DNA of 64,000 nt from Gymnothorax reevesii. Taxonomy: Eukaryota; Chordata; Actinopteri; Anguilliformes; Muraenidae. How positions within the stretch are numbered: position 1 is the stretch's first letter; each line of letters begins with the position of its first letter. The position numbers were made by a program, and so were the translations under genes. Below, one piece after another: positions 23,599-35,364 of this stretch. Location: NCBI GenBank assembly GCA_029721435.1, contig CM056587.1, positions 13,661,167-13,725,166 on the forward strand, read 5' to 3'. Below the pieces are notes generated by a model that made no database searches, was not told the origin of the DNA, and saw only the letters and a list, made by a program, of their open reading frames with translations.

Positions 23599-25319
23599 TT
23601 TGGAGGAGGATCACTAATGTTTTGGGGTCATCATCATATTATAATTTTTTTTATACACTTAAAAAAAACAAGGCTGATTTGGGCGCAATGCTCACTCAGT
23701 TAGCTTTTTCACCAGTGCTTGCCAGCTATCTTTCTGTCAGCAGTAAAATAGGGAGCATTAAACCAATATTAACGCACCGCAGTTTCAGCAGCACTGGGTA
23801 CTGCATTTCACTTTACATTTCACTGATTCCTCCGCAAATCTGGAGGAATGTGCTGTGGCAAGTATCATTTATGAGACTGTTGGTTTGTAATCCATGTCTG
23901 TACAATAATGGGGCTCTGTTCTCTCCATGGGAAATACAATTTTGTTCAACTTCATTAAATCCTCTGCCAAACGATTAAATAGCCATCTGAGGCAGAGTGA
24001 AAATGACTATTGACTTTAATATTGAGATCATTGAAACTCCTGTTTGCTAATTTTTCTGCTTCATAATCTGAGGAATTGGGAATTAGAGGAACTAAAATGA
24101 AAGTTTAATTAATTAAAAGTATCATTTAAAAGCTCGTATTTAGAAAAACTTCGAAGAGTGGTGGTATGTCAGTGGTTGCATCAAGATGGAAGGAGTACTT
24201 CGCCGAAATCAGCAGAATGGCGCTGAAATGTTTCTACACTGGGTCTCACTGAGAGGTGGGCGACAACAAATGCAGCTCTGGAACGATAAATCTCGAACAG
24301 ATGATGTGACCTTGCAGAGACGATACTTGTCTCTCCAAGGTATTTATCTTGAAGGAAACTCATCAATTAAACCTCCAAGATGGGGGCAGCTGAATTTTGA
24401 GGAACTGTGTTGTGTTGTCTGGTACAGTCTGCCACTGCAACTACAGAGAACGTAAAACTCCTTATAGGGACACTCCAGTCATTGAACATACCTAATAAAA
24501 CACTATATTTCAACGAAGTATCGTTTTCTAAGCCTACCACGAAAAAAATCAGTAACATCTCTCCAGCCATTTTGATATTATGACACTTTTTCGCTGAACT
24601 GTCAAAGCTCTCCACGGAGGCCGCCATTATAACCATTTCCTGCGAGTCACATGATCACAAATCATGGCCCTGACATCACATGTGCGTATAGCACATTCAG
24701 TCGCTTATTCTTCTCGCTCATTTGATGTTGCTGTCTTGAGTGTCGAGCAGGCTTCTGTTTAGTTGATTCAAAAACATAATCAGGTGTAGCTTTGATCAAT
24801 ATTTGTTCAGTAAAGCTGTTACTGAAAAAAACAATCAATTGAATCATTTATGTATCTACTTGTATGCTATTCATCTGACTGTATTTTTCCTCTCTCAACT
24901 GTAAAATGTTCCAGTCCTTTTTAGGGATGTGCATCCTTATCTTTGCTTGAAGTTTTCAAGGTTAGTTGGCAGTGTTTTGGTTTGCCTGTCCAGTTGTAGC
25001 GTCAGAATGAGAAGGCAGACAGACCATATTTGGAAGATATATCCTGTGATGAAGGTATAACAAAAGGTATAACACTAAAATGGCTATATCCCCCGCCGCC
25101 TCAATTTTATGTGTCGTACGGACGTGCGGACGGATGGACAGAGCCCAATACTATATCAAAACTGGGTATGAAAAGTGAGAGGTCAGTTCTTGCTCAAAAA
25201 GAACTCGGCTTTATATTCATCAACATGTCACAATAAAGCCTTATTGTCTGAAGAATGTGTCTCTCCATTTTGGGATGGGGGAACCTCATAATATGAAAAT
25301 ATGTCTGAAAGAAAACCAC
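23599..25319. other. No recognised gene
   Basis: A frame at 23592-23978 (+) has no recognisable domain. A stretch beginning TATAGGGACACTCCAG near 24464 could be a MITE end, but no partner end was found. Confidence 0.35.
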
Positions 25320-25795
25320 AACACAGGAAAGACAGATGAAGGTTTTGGAATGGCCATCATAGTCCCCAGACTTGAATATTATTGAAAATCTGCGGAGAGA
25401 CCTCAAACATGCCATGCATGCAAGACGGCTGAAGAATATTTCTGAGTTAGAGGTGATCTGTCAGGAAGAATGGGGAAAAATTCCAAAGAAAAGAAGTGAA
25501 AGACTCTTAGCTGGCAACAGGAAGCATTTGCAAGCTGTTATAGCTGCCTGAGGAGGAGTTACAAAGTACTAGCTGGCTGGGTTCCCAAACTTTTGAACAA
25601 GGCCCTTTCCTTTGTTTTATAATTTTGAACCTGTAGAAAGTTAAAAATAAAAATTATTTTTTGCTTTAAAATGTGATGAAATGTGTCGTATTTAACTTAT
25701 TCGCATTTAGTGTTCAGGTTTGGTTTCAATCGCTTGGAGATTAATTGTAACTGACATTTAAACAAGGGATGCCCAAATTTGTGCACCCCACTGTA
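25320..25795 (+). mobile_element. Tc1-like transposon, 3' half
   Basis: Ends at 25793 with GGGATGCCCAAATTTGTGCA then CCCCACTG followed by TA, a Tc1-type terminus. The region upstream encodes the last part of the transposase. The 5' half and left terminus are missing. The sequence is diverged from the other Tc1 copies and is a separate lineage. Confidence 0.8.
25340..25551 (+). pseudogene. Tc1-like transposase C-terminal remnant
   Basis: Reads KVLEWPS, stop, SPDLNIIENLRRDLKHAMHA, then ISELEVICQEEWGKIPKKRS and LLAGNRKHLQAVIAA before a stop codon. The third catalytic Glu (in IIEN) is preserved. An in-frame stop replaces the Gln or Trp normally found before SPDLN. The first two catalytic Asp residues lie in the missing part. 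Confidence 0.8.
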
Positions 25796-26755
25796 ATTGC
25801 GTGAGCTTTGCCTCATTTAGCACCTTTTCCTTGGGCCCATATTCTCATACAGCATTTGGCAGCCCAGCCATATACTAGCTTGCACCTAGGGGGGATTTAT
25901 ATTTCATTTGAGGAGATGTTTGTGCTTGTGCTTAATGCATTTTTTTGTGTGATGAAATACTACCTGTATTATAATATTGCTAACATGACATTCACTGCCT
26001 CTATGTTATTAAATAGGACAGAATAACATTCATTACATAAGGGTTTATTAATAGTTTTTTTTTTTTTACTTGTGAACCTTTCAATACATTCACTGTATCT
26101 GCTCTCTAGTTCAAAATGTCAGCGGCAACTGGGGTAATAACGACTTTTCAGTCTCAGTCTATTTATATAAGAAGGGATGGATCCCATTCTGAGTAATCAA
26201 TATAATTTAAATGATGTTTGGAAGATGGCCTGGAAAGGAAGGATTGATAAGTCCTGAGACTCAAACACATAGCAGCTTGCTTTATTGACGAAGAAAATAG
26301 GTTTCAGGTACCATGGGATTTCTCAAGTGCTGAATGCTTCGACTCCATTTTATTTTCCGATTGAAATTATATACATTCTCAATTCCTGGCCCCACTAAAG
26401 CATGGCACCATTTAATGAATTACACCGTCTTTAAGAATACAGCGATAGGTTTTTCTTTTAGTGGCTAATTTCAGCAAAAATCCATTTTATTACTTAAAAA
26501 TTGTTTTTCATGATCTGAAAATGGCAATCATTTTTTATATTTTCTTTTGTGTGTGTGTGAGAGGAAGAGAGAAAGAGAATGAAAAAAGTTGTATCTCACT
26601 ATAAGTAGTATAAATATTTGTCCTTCATATGGTCATCTTTTCCATACTAGCTAAGATGCCTTGAGTAATGCAGTCACTTCCAAGTACACCATAAGTATGC
26701 ATATTAAGGATGTTTATGACATAAACATGTGAAAACTACTCAACTCTTTTGGAAG
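25796..26755. other. No recognised feature
   Basis: AT-rich, with a T-run at 26056-26068 and a GT/GA-rich patch at 26548-26580. No gene was found. Confidence 0.4.
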
Positions 26756-27343
26756 GTCTTTCTTAGTGGCGGCTCGTGAATTGGCAACAGGGGAAGCTCA
26801 AACAATCCCTTAAAGTTAATGATTGTTCATGACCTGTTTTCAATCATTCATTAAATTACTAACAGAAACTCCAAAAACTCATTATCTGATGCGGCCAGTT
26901 TCCATTAATAACGCATACCAGTCGACTGTCACGCATTCGGCATGAGTTTAAGTGGCATTTTTACGTTCCTCCGCTGTAGACAGCAATTATTCTATCGACG
27001 CGTATGTAAGAGATTTTCGCGTGGAATTTAAGTACTTGTGCAGGGAGGGGTTTAACTGCATAAAGACGTTTCAAATTATCTTATTTCATTTAAACGATCA
27101 TGAAACAAATGCATTGCTTCCAACCCCAACCCCTGAGTAAATAAAAGCGTGAGAAGTCTGGAGTCGTAATCAGTATGCGTTATAAATGAGAACTGGCCAC
27201 ATCTGATAATGTAAAGAGTTTTCTGAGTTTCTGTTATGGTAATTTAAATGAATGATTGAAATCAGGTCATGACCAGTCATTAATTTTAAGGGATTGTTTG
27301 AGCTTCCCCTATTGCCAGTTCACGAGCCGCCACCGGTCTTTCT
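26756..27343. mobile_element. hAT-type MITE, 572 bp, with perfect 8-bp target duplication
   Basis: The element spans 26764-27335, flanked on both sides by GTCTTTCT (26756-26763 and 27336-27343). It starts TAGTGGCGGCTCGTGAATTG and ends AGTTCACGAGCCGCCACCG. The inverted repeats extend about 160 bp inward: ATAACGCATAC near 26917 pairs with GTATGCGTTAT near 27172. The interior is about 250 bp with no coding capacity. This is a hAT derivative with unusually long terminal inverted repeats. Confidence 0.92.
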
Positions 27344-28615
27344 GCTGTTTCACTTCTGTTCATACTGCATGTGTTCAGTGTTATGAATAATGAAGTACTC
27401 CTGTCTTTCCTGCGTAAGCGCACAGTAATGTCCGAACAGCCCTGTCGCTTATGGTACGGTGTTCTTGGCATAGGTAGGTCTAAACGGATCAAATTTGATC
27501 TTAATTTCCTTTCCCTGAGAGACAAAGCGGGGCACTTCTCATGGTCTCACGTGAGCATGTGATATCTGAAGCACTGAGATCTCCATTTGCATTATGCATG
27601 CACTGCGCGACATGGAAAAACAACCAAGGAAAACCAGGGTTTGAGTCAAGCAACCATGGCCCCCACCCCTTGTGTTTATATTTGCTTTTGTTTGTTTCCT
27701 TTCAGTTTTGGAAGAAATGAGCACTAAAATATTTATATTCCAGAGAACATTTCTCAGGGAGTTCACCAGTATGACATTAATTCAGAGGCTGCTGTTTAAA
27801 TCGATGGCTGATGTGAGTGACTCCATCGTGTTTACTATCTCACAGTCAACATCAGAGCGGTGTTAGCTCTGGCCCAGTAAAGTCAGGATATAACTTTTCC
27901 AGAGAATTTAAGCTGAGGTCCAGAGTTAGGCCAGTGGAAACAGTTTCTAAACATTTAACACAAAATGCAATGATCCCAAAGTGAATCACTGAGCAAATAC
28001 GAGTATAAATTATGGCCAACATTCCCTCTCTTTGTTTTATTTTAAAGTCTTTCCGCTCCGTAAAACCGAACGGGACAGTTGGGCTTTAGTCATATTCTTT
28101 TAGGAGCAACAGTTGAATTTTTTTAATCCGGTAGTAAAAAAACCAACAAACAGCACCAGCATACGCAAATACACAAATAATTCCTCCCATTTATGTTTTT
28201 TCAATTCATTTAGCAGTTTTGTTTAGCATAGAATGTGTACAAAATCATATCATATCATATCATATGCCTACAACAAAATAAGGGAAACACTAAATTGATA
28301 TTTTAGCGGCGAAGTAATTGAAACTGTATCTAAAAAGCAGCAATGCAGGTGAGGAATTTGACATCAAATGGCAACATGTCACATATAAAACAGTGCTGGT
28401 CCATGGTTTCCAAAGCAATAATACCTGAAGTTTTTAGACACTCTTACCATCTCACACTCCCCATTCTTACACACTCGCCTTATTCTTAACGTCAGCAGTA
28501 GAGCAGGTTTATTTGTGGAATCTGTTGAAATGCACAAATAACAGTTTCCTCCCTGACTGAATTTTTGATGTGGCTGCTGCAGATAGGACACCTCAGCTGG
28601 CTCAGCGTTGTGGCT
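27344..28615. other. No recognised gene; short ATATC repeat
   Basis: Mostly unique sequence. A short pentanucleotide tract (ATCAT/ATATC units) lies at 28244-28265. No exon signals were recognised. Confidence 0.4.
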
Positions 28616-29690
28616 TCACTGTTTCTGCCTCTCGGTGACAAACTCTCTGTGTCTGCCTCCCAGTAACAAACTCTCGGTGTCTTTGACAACCTTTCTATGT
28701 TTCTCTGTGACTAACTCTCTGTGTCTGCCTCTCGGTGACGAACTTCTGCATCTGTGACAAACTCTCTGTGTCTGCCTCTCTGTGACAAACTTTTGCATCT
28801 GTGACAAACTCTCTGTGTCTGCCTCTCTGTGACGAACTTCTTTATCTGTGACAAACTCTCTGTGTCTGCCTCTCTGTGACAAACTTTTGCATCTGTGACA
28901 AACTCTCTGCGTCTGCCTCTCTGTGACGAACTTCTGCATCTGTGACAAACTCTCTGTGTCTGCCTCTCTGTGACAAACCTCTGCATCTGTGACAAACTCT
29001 CTGTGTCTGCCTCTCTGTGACGAACTTCTGCATCTGTGACAAACTCTCTGTGTCAGCCTCTCTGTGACGAACTTCTGCATCTGTGACAAACTCTCTGTGT
29101 CTGCCTCTCTGTGACAAACTTTTGCATCTGTGACAAACTCTCTGTGTCTGCCTCTCTGTGACGAACTTCTGCATCTGTGACAAACTCTCTGTGTCTGCCT
29201 CTCTGTGACAAACTTTTGCATCTGTGACGAACTCTTTGTGTCTGCCTCTCTGTGACAAACTTTTGCATCTGTGATAAACTCTCTGTGTCTGATTTGACAA
29301 ACTTTTGCATCTGTGACAAACTCTTTGTCTGCCTCTCTGTGAAAACCTGTCTGCCTCTCTGAGAGAAACTCTTGATGTGTGAAAGAAAAAAATCTCTGTG
29401 TCTACCTCTCTGTGTTAAACTCTCTGCACCTGTGAAAAATTATCTCTGCCTGTCAGTGACAAACTCTCTGTTCCTGTGAACAAATGCCTCTGTTTGTTAG
29501 TAACAAACTTTCTGTATCTGACTCTCTGTGACAAACTCTCTGTAACTGTGAAAAACTGTGTGCCTGTCAGTGACAAACTTTCTGTGTCTGCCTGTCAGAA
29601 ACAAATGTTCTGTATCTGACTCTCTGTGACAAACTCGCCGCATTGGTGACATACTCTCTTTGTCTACCTGTCTTTGACTGCTTATCAGAT
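28616..29690. repeat. Minisatellite, 47-bp period with partial 94-bp higher-order pattern
   Basis: From about 28700 to 29330 there are about 13 close copies of a 47-bp unit built from CTCTGTGTCTGCCTCTCTGT and GCATCTGTGACAAACT. Units alternate between GACGAACTTCTGC and GACAAACTTTTGC, suggesting a 94-bp dimer. The alternation breaks at the units starting near 29018 and 29065 and near 29253. The right part (29330-29690) is diverged and irregular. On the minus strand the array is open in long frames (to 201 codons, 29221-28616), with repeats such as FVTERQTQRVCHRC. No independent evidence makes this a real protein. Confidence 0.92.
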
Positions 29691-30239
29691 GGACACAGAC
29701 ATGACCAAATATTTTCATTTAAACTGCTGGTGCCACTTGTAGTTGGTAGTAGCGTAGATCTCGGAATGCACTTACAAAAGAATGCATATTAGAACTATAT
29801 ATCTTATTTATTTGCTTATGCTTGGCATCCTAGTAATAGTGGCACAAGTCAGAATTTTGCACACCTCTGAATAACTAACCTGTCTTTGATGGGTCAGCTG
29901 TATAAAGGTGTCAGCTAACTGTTCAGGCAGAATTTTTCACAGCAGGACATCTTGCTTTCAACCCTTTCAACAACTAGCAGGGAGTTTTCGCCTGAGCTGT
30001 GAACCAGCAACACAGCTGGTGTCCAGTTGCAGCCTGATATGTAATGACAAATGCGTTAAATGTTTAAAAAAAAAAAACATTCCATCCTCTGCCTCATTCT
30101 TGGTCACATCCGTCCATGATGGCAATGCAAACCAGTCATGGAGCGAGTAAACAAGTGATAAATACAGAAGAGTTCTGACAGCCATCTTAGCATCCGTGTT
30201 CCCTGTTCTCCCGGGATTCTGACCCCACAGTGCTCTGAT
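29691..30239. other. No recognised feature
   Basis: Unique-looking sequence with an A-run at 30067-30078. No gene was recognised. Confidence 0.4.
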
Positions 30240-30836
30240 GAGTGAAACGTTCTCAGTAATCCGTGATCTGTTTATTCTATTTTCCATTTTATTTTGAGTT
30301 TCTGTATTTATTTATTCTTGTTATAATTATTTCTGTATTCCTTTTTCCTTTTTTGTTATTATCCCAGTTACCGCGTTTAGTTTTCACATGCTTTTGTTTT
30401 CATTCACTCCGTGGAAGAGCTCTCCTCATTCTGTTTGTCGATGACCTTCTTCATCTCTGCATTTGTAAGTACGCACCAAGTCATGCTTGCTTCTTCTCCG
30501 CACACCTATTTTGAGTTTGTTTGCCCTGATTTGTTTGCAACACAAGTTCCCATTCACTTTGCTAGTCTGTCTCTGTGAATGCGTAGTCACTCACGAGCCT
30601 TCTGTTTCCTGAGAGACTTCCCAGTTCTGATTTCTTTTAGTTCACATTTTCTTTAACCTTGCCTTGCCCAGCCCTGTGTGTATTGTTAAAATTTATGGTT
30701 ATGACTAGTACTGGTTCCTGGTTTATGACTCGGTTCACTCCCTTGCTGGGCATTTGTATTGATTGACTCTCAACACTCTGCCTGTCAACGGCCTCTGATT
30801 GTGATATCTGAGCCCAGTCTCATCCTGACTCATCAT
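30240..30836 (+). other. Pyrimidine-rich, LTR-like sequence
   Basis: T/C-rich sequence of the same style as 650-1850 and 53349-53998. An AATAAA plus CTGCACCTGAGTCTGGGTCC end appears further right (31255-31325), after an inserted MITE and SINE. This suggests one LTR-like unit broken by later insertions. No boundaries or coding are visible. Confidence 0.3.
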
Positions 30837-31019
30837 ATAGTGACACCAGCGGACCAAGTGTTGATATACAACAAAAAGGAGGCTTTGGGCATCCTTATTT
30901 GACGATCAGTTTGAAACAAACCCCACCTTTATCCCGAACCCTAACCTTAAATGTCAGATATGGACAAAAACGGCTCCTTTATTGTTGTATATCAATGCGT
31001 GATCAGGTAGCGTCACTAT
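30837..31019. mobile_element. MITE, about 183 bp
   Basis: Starts ATAGTGACACCAGCGG with TGTTGATATACAACAAAAAG inside. It ends with the inverse: TTTATTGTTGTATATCAATG, then GTAGCGTCACTAT. The inverted repeats are about 45 bp and imperfect. The interior has CCCGAACCCTAACCTTAA, a motif common in fish MITEs. The superfamily is not assigned. Confidence 0.75.
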
Positions 31020-31029
31020 GGACTGCAAA

Positions 31030-31253
31030 CGCGCCGAATTCATATTGCGCCGTTCGAGTCAGATGACACAAAGCGCTTTATAATTCTGCTTCTCATTCGC
31101 TCTGATGGCTGAGACTGCCACGCAAGCAGCCAACCAGCACATCAGGAGCAGTGTGGGGTTCAGTGTCTTGCTCAAGGACACTTCGACACATTCTCTGGAG
31201 GAGCCGGGGATCCAGGAACCCTTCGATTCCTAGCCTAGCCGCTCTAACTCTTG
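31030..31253 (-). mobile_element. Degenerate SINE, minus strand
   Basis: Contains ACAAAGCGCTTTATAATTCT, CAACCAGCACATCAGGAGCA, GTGTCTTGCTCAAGGACACT and GGAGCCGGGGATCC. These are blocks of a fish tRNA-related SINE or LINE-tail repeat read in inverse, with the 5' head at the right (CTAGCCGCTCTAACTC). The B-box region is degenerate. Confidence 0.6.
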
Positions 31254-31254
31254 C

Positions 31255-31325
31255 CTGTGCCTCAAATAAAGCTTGTGACGCTGAATTTCTGTCTGCACCT
31301 GAGTCTGGGTCCCTTGCCTGTCAGC
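31255..31325 (+). other. LTR-like 3' end with poly(A) signal
   Basis: AAATAAAGC followed by CTGCACCTGAGTCTGGGTCC and TGTCA. It resembles the ends near 34.45 kb (CTGCATTTGGGTCCAAC) and 53.89 kb (CGCATCTGG), all in the same orientation. Confidence 0.4.
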
Positions 31326-31327
31326 CA

Positions 31328-31505
31328 TGGAGAATGCAGAGAGAGCAGAATGAACTGTGATGAACAATGAGGGAGCAAAAATAACTGTGATGGACACAAA
31401 GAGAACACAATGAACCTCGGTGAAGCCAAAAGGAACAGGATGAACCATGGTGAACGCTGAGAAAACAGAACGTACTGAGGTGAATATGGTGACAGCAGAA
31501 CAAAA
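31328..31505. repeat. Degenerate minisatellite, about 35-bp period
   Basis: Five or so imperfect units on the pattern GAGAACAGAATGAACTGTGG plus TGAACACAAA. The unit boundaries drift by a few bases. Confidence 0.7.
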
Positions 31506-31829
31506 TTCCTGCTACAGACTCTCTTTTTAACATCATCAAGCATATCTCTGCCCCAGATCCTGTCCAGCTAATACTGATCTCCACACACTCTCCAGTCTGT
31601 CAGATCTCATCACCTGCTGTCATCACAAACCTGTGGCATGGATTCCTGAGAAATATCCCTTTAAAAATACATGTAAAGGCTTCCGCCTGAAAAAAACAAA
31701 AAATCATGAATATTGCACCCATGAATACAGCAATATTTCCTCAGAGGAAATGTTGTAAAGTACTATCGTGGTGGCTGCGCATTGAAAAATGGAGGATATA
31801 TAAAATATAAGTTCCTGAAAAAAAAAAAA
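31506..31829. other. No recognised feature
   Basis: Unique-looking sequence with an A-run at 31819-31830 just before the hAT fragment. Confidence 0.4.
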
Positions 31830-32256
31830 ATTTCATTTCATTTATAACGCGTACCGATTACGACTTCGGACTTCTCGCGCTTTTCTTTACTCAGCAGTTG
31901 GAAGCACGGCATGTGTTTTGCAATCGTAAAAATGAAATAAGATCATTTGAAATGTCTCTATGCGATTCCAACCCCTCCATTGCAGAAGGACTTGAATTCT
32001 GCGCGAGAATCTCTTATACGCGTTGATTAAATAATTGCTGACTACAGCAGAGGAACGTAAATATGCCTTTTTAACTCACGCGAATGTGTGAGAGTTGACA
32101 GGTACGCGTTATAAATGAAAACTGGCCACACCTGATAATATTGAGATTTCTCGGAGTTTCTTTAATGGTAATTTAAATGAATGATTGAAAACAGGTCGTG
32201 ACCAATCATTCCAAGGGTTGTTTGAGCCTTCCCTGTTGCCAGTCCACGAGCTGACA

Positions 32257-32259
<3 letters not shown>
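31830..32259 (+). mobile_element. Truncated hAT MITE (same family as 26764-27335)
   Basis: The right 158 bp (32102-32259) matches the right terminal repeat of the 572-bp element: GCGTTATAAATGAAAACTGG, GGTAATTTAAATGAATGATT, TTGTTTGAGCCTTCC, ending GACACTG. The interior is inverted relative to that element (for example GCGCGAGAATCTCTTATACG). Only about 13 bp of the left repeat (TTATAACGCGTAC) remains. No target duplication can be read. Confidence 0.85.

Positions 32260-32304
<45 letters not shown>
32260..32304. repeat. TA microsatellite
   Basis: A pure AT dinucleotide run of 45 bp directly abutting the right end of the hAT fragment. Confidence 0.97.
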
Positions 32305-32306
<2 letters not shown>

Positions 32307-34041
32307 AAAGTGTGTGTATATACACATATTTTTCTGGCTTACTGCAGGTACACTCACACAGGGTGGAAGTGCATAAGACACCATCACTACAACCTTCCTG
32401 CAATTTGCAACTGAGGACATTAATTGAAGAGCCAAGCACTAAAAGTGTCTGTCACATTTCCAGGGAAAGCATCTTTTGTAGTTACCTAAGACAATTTTCA
32501 CAATTTTCTGAAAATGGACAGTTTGTGACGTGAGTACTTTTAGCGGTGGGGTGTGAAATCTTTGGGAGTTTGAAAAGCGGCATTTGTTCCGCTTTTCCAA
32601 GTTCCATATAAGACTTCAGTTGGTCAATAGTCCTGGATCTCTGTTTCCATATGTTGCACTTCAAAATACTCCTTTCGTTTTTTTGTGCAGTTTTCAGCTG
32701 AATGTCAGCAGAAGAAAATGTGAAAATTCTTTAATTTTGTTTTTAGCTGCATTTTACTTACTGTCCCAGTGTTTATAGAATTGAGGTTGTAATACTAAAA
32801 ATATAGTCACATGTAACTGCAGACAAATCTAAGAAACTGAAAGTACAGCTGGTGGCATTCTTATAGGCTTTGCATCACAGCTCACTGCTGTAAGCACTGA
32901 GCCTCATGTTATCTGCAGAGGACAGAAATGTCACTGCCAAATCTTGGGAGCCCCTATGTAAGATTACTGCGGAACACTTTCTTCTCTTGGGGAGTTTCGA
33001 AAATTGAGCTCATTCGTGTCATGCATCATGACAGCCTAACTGAAAATTTACCCATAACAGCCTACCGCTCTCCCTACACAGCTATCCTCTCACTTAGGTA
33101 TCACTGACTATACTAGTTTTCTATTTATACCTATAGAACTTCAGAGGCATGCTCTGTAAGTCTAAGAATGTTTGTAGATGTAAATAAAATAATATTTATG
33201 ATGGCTGATTATGTATGTGTGTTTATCAGAAAAGCAAATGAATCTTATTTTTGATAAATATAGGGTCTATCCTCGCAGTAGCGCTGGTGCAATAGCAGCG
33301 TGGTCAGTTGCAGGCTGGACTGTGTGGCTTGATTTATACTGTAGGTGTGATTTGGTCAGAAGATGCCATAACTCATAAATCATAATGTTTTCCTGCATTC
33401 CCTTTCCTCTCCATTCTATTCCCTTGCTTCCAAGCTTATTGTGAATATGATGCAGAATTTTCAAGACTCGAAACATACATATTTAGCCTTAATGAAACAG
33501 ACCGGCTGGTTCTGTAGGCCATTAAACATATATGAATTACTGAAAGGATCATTTAAATCTCTTTGGACTTAATTCAATGACATAAACCATTCTGTCAGGC
33601 AATTGAAAAAGCTTTCCTACCTATATTTACATTAGTTATTACCATGAAGTTCCACCAATCTTGCGTGTGGTATCACACAGTATTCACATTTTTCATCCCA
33701 TGGGTGTTACAGATCTATCTTTGGTAATTTAAACTCATTGAACTTCATAGGCAAGAATTAGTTGCTCATCTCAAACTATGAGGTTTCACCACAGCCCTGT
33801 TCTGTATTTTGTTAAGCCCTGGTCTATATCAGAAACTGAAGGGGACAGAAAGTTTTAAACAGTCAGTTTAACAGTGGTATTTTTAAAAAAAAAAAGAAAA
33901 AAGAAAAGAACATGAAAGCTAATACACAAACATGAAAGCAGGTTCATGTAATCAAACATATTGTTAACCATTGCAAGCTAGCAAGCTTACCCAGGTTAAC
34001 CCCTTTGCGCAGAATACAAATAACACCAATTTTTCCTGTTG
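32305..34041. other. No recognised feature
   Basis: AT-rich unique-looking sequence with an A-run near 33885-33905. No gene was found. Confidence 0.4.
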
Positions 34042-34500
34042 TGCATGATGTCTGGACCCTGCTTAGGACTTTTATTTTGAATAATCTCCCAGTCTTTTTG
34101 CACCTTTATTTTGATACCATTTACCTCTATGGCTGAGTCTTCATTTCCTGTCGTTGTCTCCTCCCTGCCATGTTTTGCTCACACCTGTTCTTTATTCTCA
34201 CATTAGGCCTGCCTATTCAGTTCCCTTACCTGGTTTCACTCTCTGTCAGATTGTTGCAGCTTTGTTTGAGGAAACTTGTTCTAGCCACAATATTAGTTCT
34301 GTTTTTTTTGTAAGACCTGCTCTCTGGATTTCCTAGTTTTTGCACTGAGATTATTTCAGTTGGCTTCCCGCGTTTTTTTTTTTTTTTTTTGTGTCTGGAA
34401 CTTTTTTGTTCGCACTAAACATTTTTTTTTCTGGTGAAGATTTTGTCATTAAAGACCTCTTTTCCTGCATTTGGGTCCAACATTTATTCTAAACTGACAC
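34042..34500 (+). mobile_element. LTR-like unit (possible solo LTR)
   Basis: Starts near TGTGCATGATGTCTGG and is T/C-rich, with a T-run at 34373-34390. It has CATTAAAGACC near 34448, then CCTGCATTTGGGTCCAAC, and ends near CTGACACA. The TG...CA form and end signals fit an LTR. No target duplication or coding region was recognised. Confidence 0.4.
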
Positions 34501-34658
34501 ATGAGCCTATTTAAGGCATTATAACTCAGTATTTGTGTCACAGAGACTGTGGAAAATTATTCAACTAAAGTAAGACATTTGAAAATTAAATTGCAGAATT
34601 ATATAGCAATCAAATGTCAGAATTTAAGGACGCCGGCGTCTAAATCTGCACGGAGGGG

Positions 34659-35364
34659 TTAAAGGTGACATATTATGCTTTTTTTGAGTTTTCCCTTTTC
34701 TTCAGTGTATGTAGTCTTGTGCATGTAAATAATGCACTAGAATGCATGTATATTATCTGCACAGATACAAAGCCCAAGAGCCACACCAAAGGGAGTCATT
34801 CTCTCCAGTCAGCTTTTAACTATCCTGAAATGCCCCGTTTATATTCCTGCCTTTCTTTCGTACATTATTTGCATAATGCCCAACTAGTGGCTAGTTTGGC
34901 ATGCCTTTGAACAAAGCTGGGTAGTGCTGAGGCCAGGAAAAGTTTGGTTTGTTTGTAGTTTTATTTAAAGAAAATGTCAATTCTTCAGTGTGAAAGCAAA
35001 TTCCCTTTGTATGGATTTTCAAAGGAAAAAAAAGTGAAGAATCAGTGGTTGAAATCAATTTTTACCTTTATTCCTCAGTGGAGCAACCTTTAATTTTTAT
35101 TGTGTTTCCTTCATTTTCATGGAGCACTGCTTCCTTGACTGTGTTTGGCCAATCACGACTGAGTGGGCTTTGAGGGAGTGGGCCTCAAAGAGACAGGCAC
35201 CAAAACAACCCGTTTCAGACTTAGTGAGTCTGAGGTGCAGAACGCACAGTCTGTACTGCTGTAACTAGGAGCTTGTTGACCATTAAAAAAAAGCAAATAT
35301 TTGTAAATAGAGCAAAAATATCAAAATATTAATCTGGGAAATGGGTATAATACGACTCCTTTAA
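34659..35364. mobile_element. piggyBac-type MITE, about 0.7 kb, TTAA-flanked
   Basis: The left end is TTAAAGGTGACATATTATGC (34659 on), and the right end GGGTATAATACGACTCCTTTAA (ending 35364) is its near inverse. TTAA lies at both edges, as expected for piggyBac. The interior contains CCAATCACGACTGAGTGGGC, a motif common to fish members of this group. There is no transposase. Confidence 0.8.

Noticed and set aside
27161..27343. Gene-like frame across 26952-27140 and 27286-27562
   Set aside because: They lie within or across the boundary of a MITE with exact borders, and the peptides are not recognisable.
28616..29319. Overlapping minus-strand open frames of 88-201 codons as a repetitive protein gene
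   Set aside because: They are explained by a 47-bp tandem repeat whose unit lacks stops in any minus-strand phase. There is no start context, domain or non-repeat coding flank.
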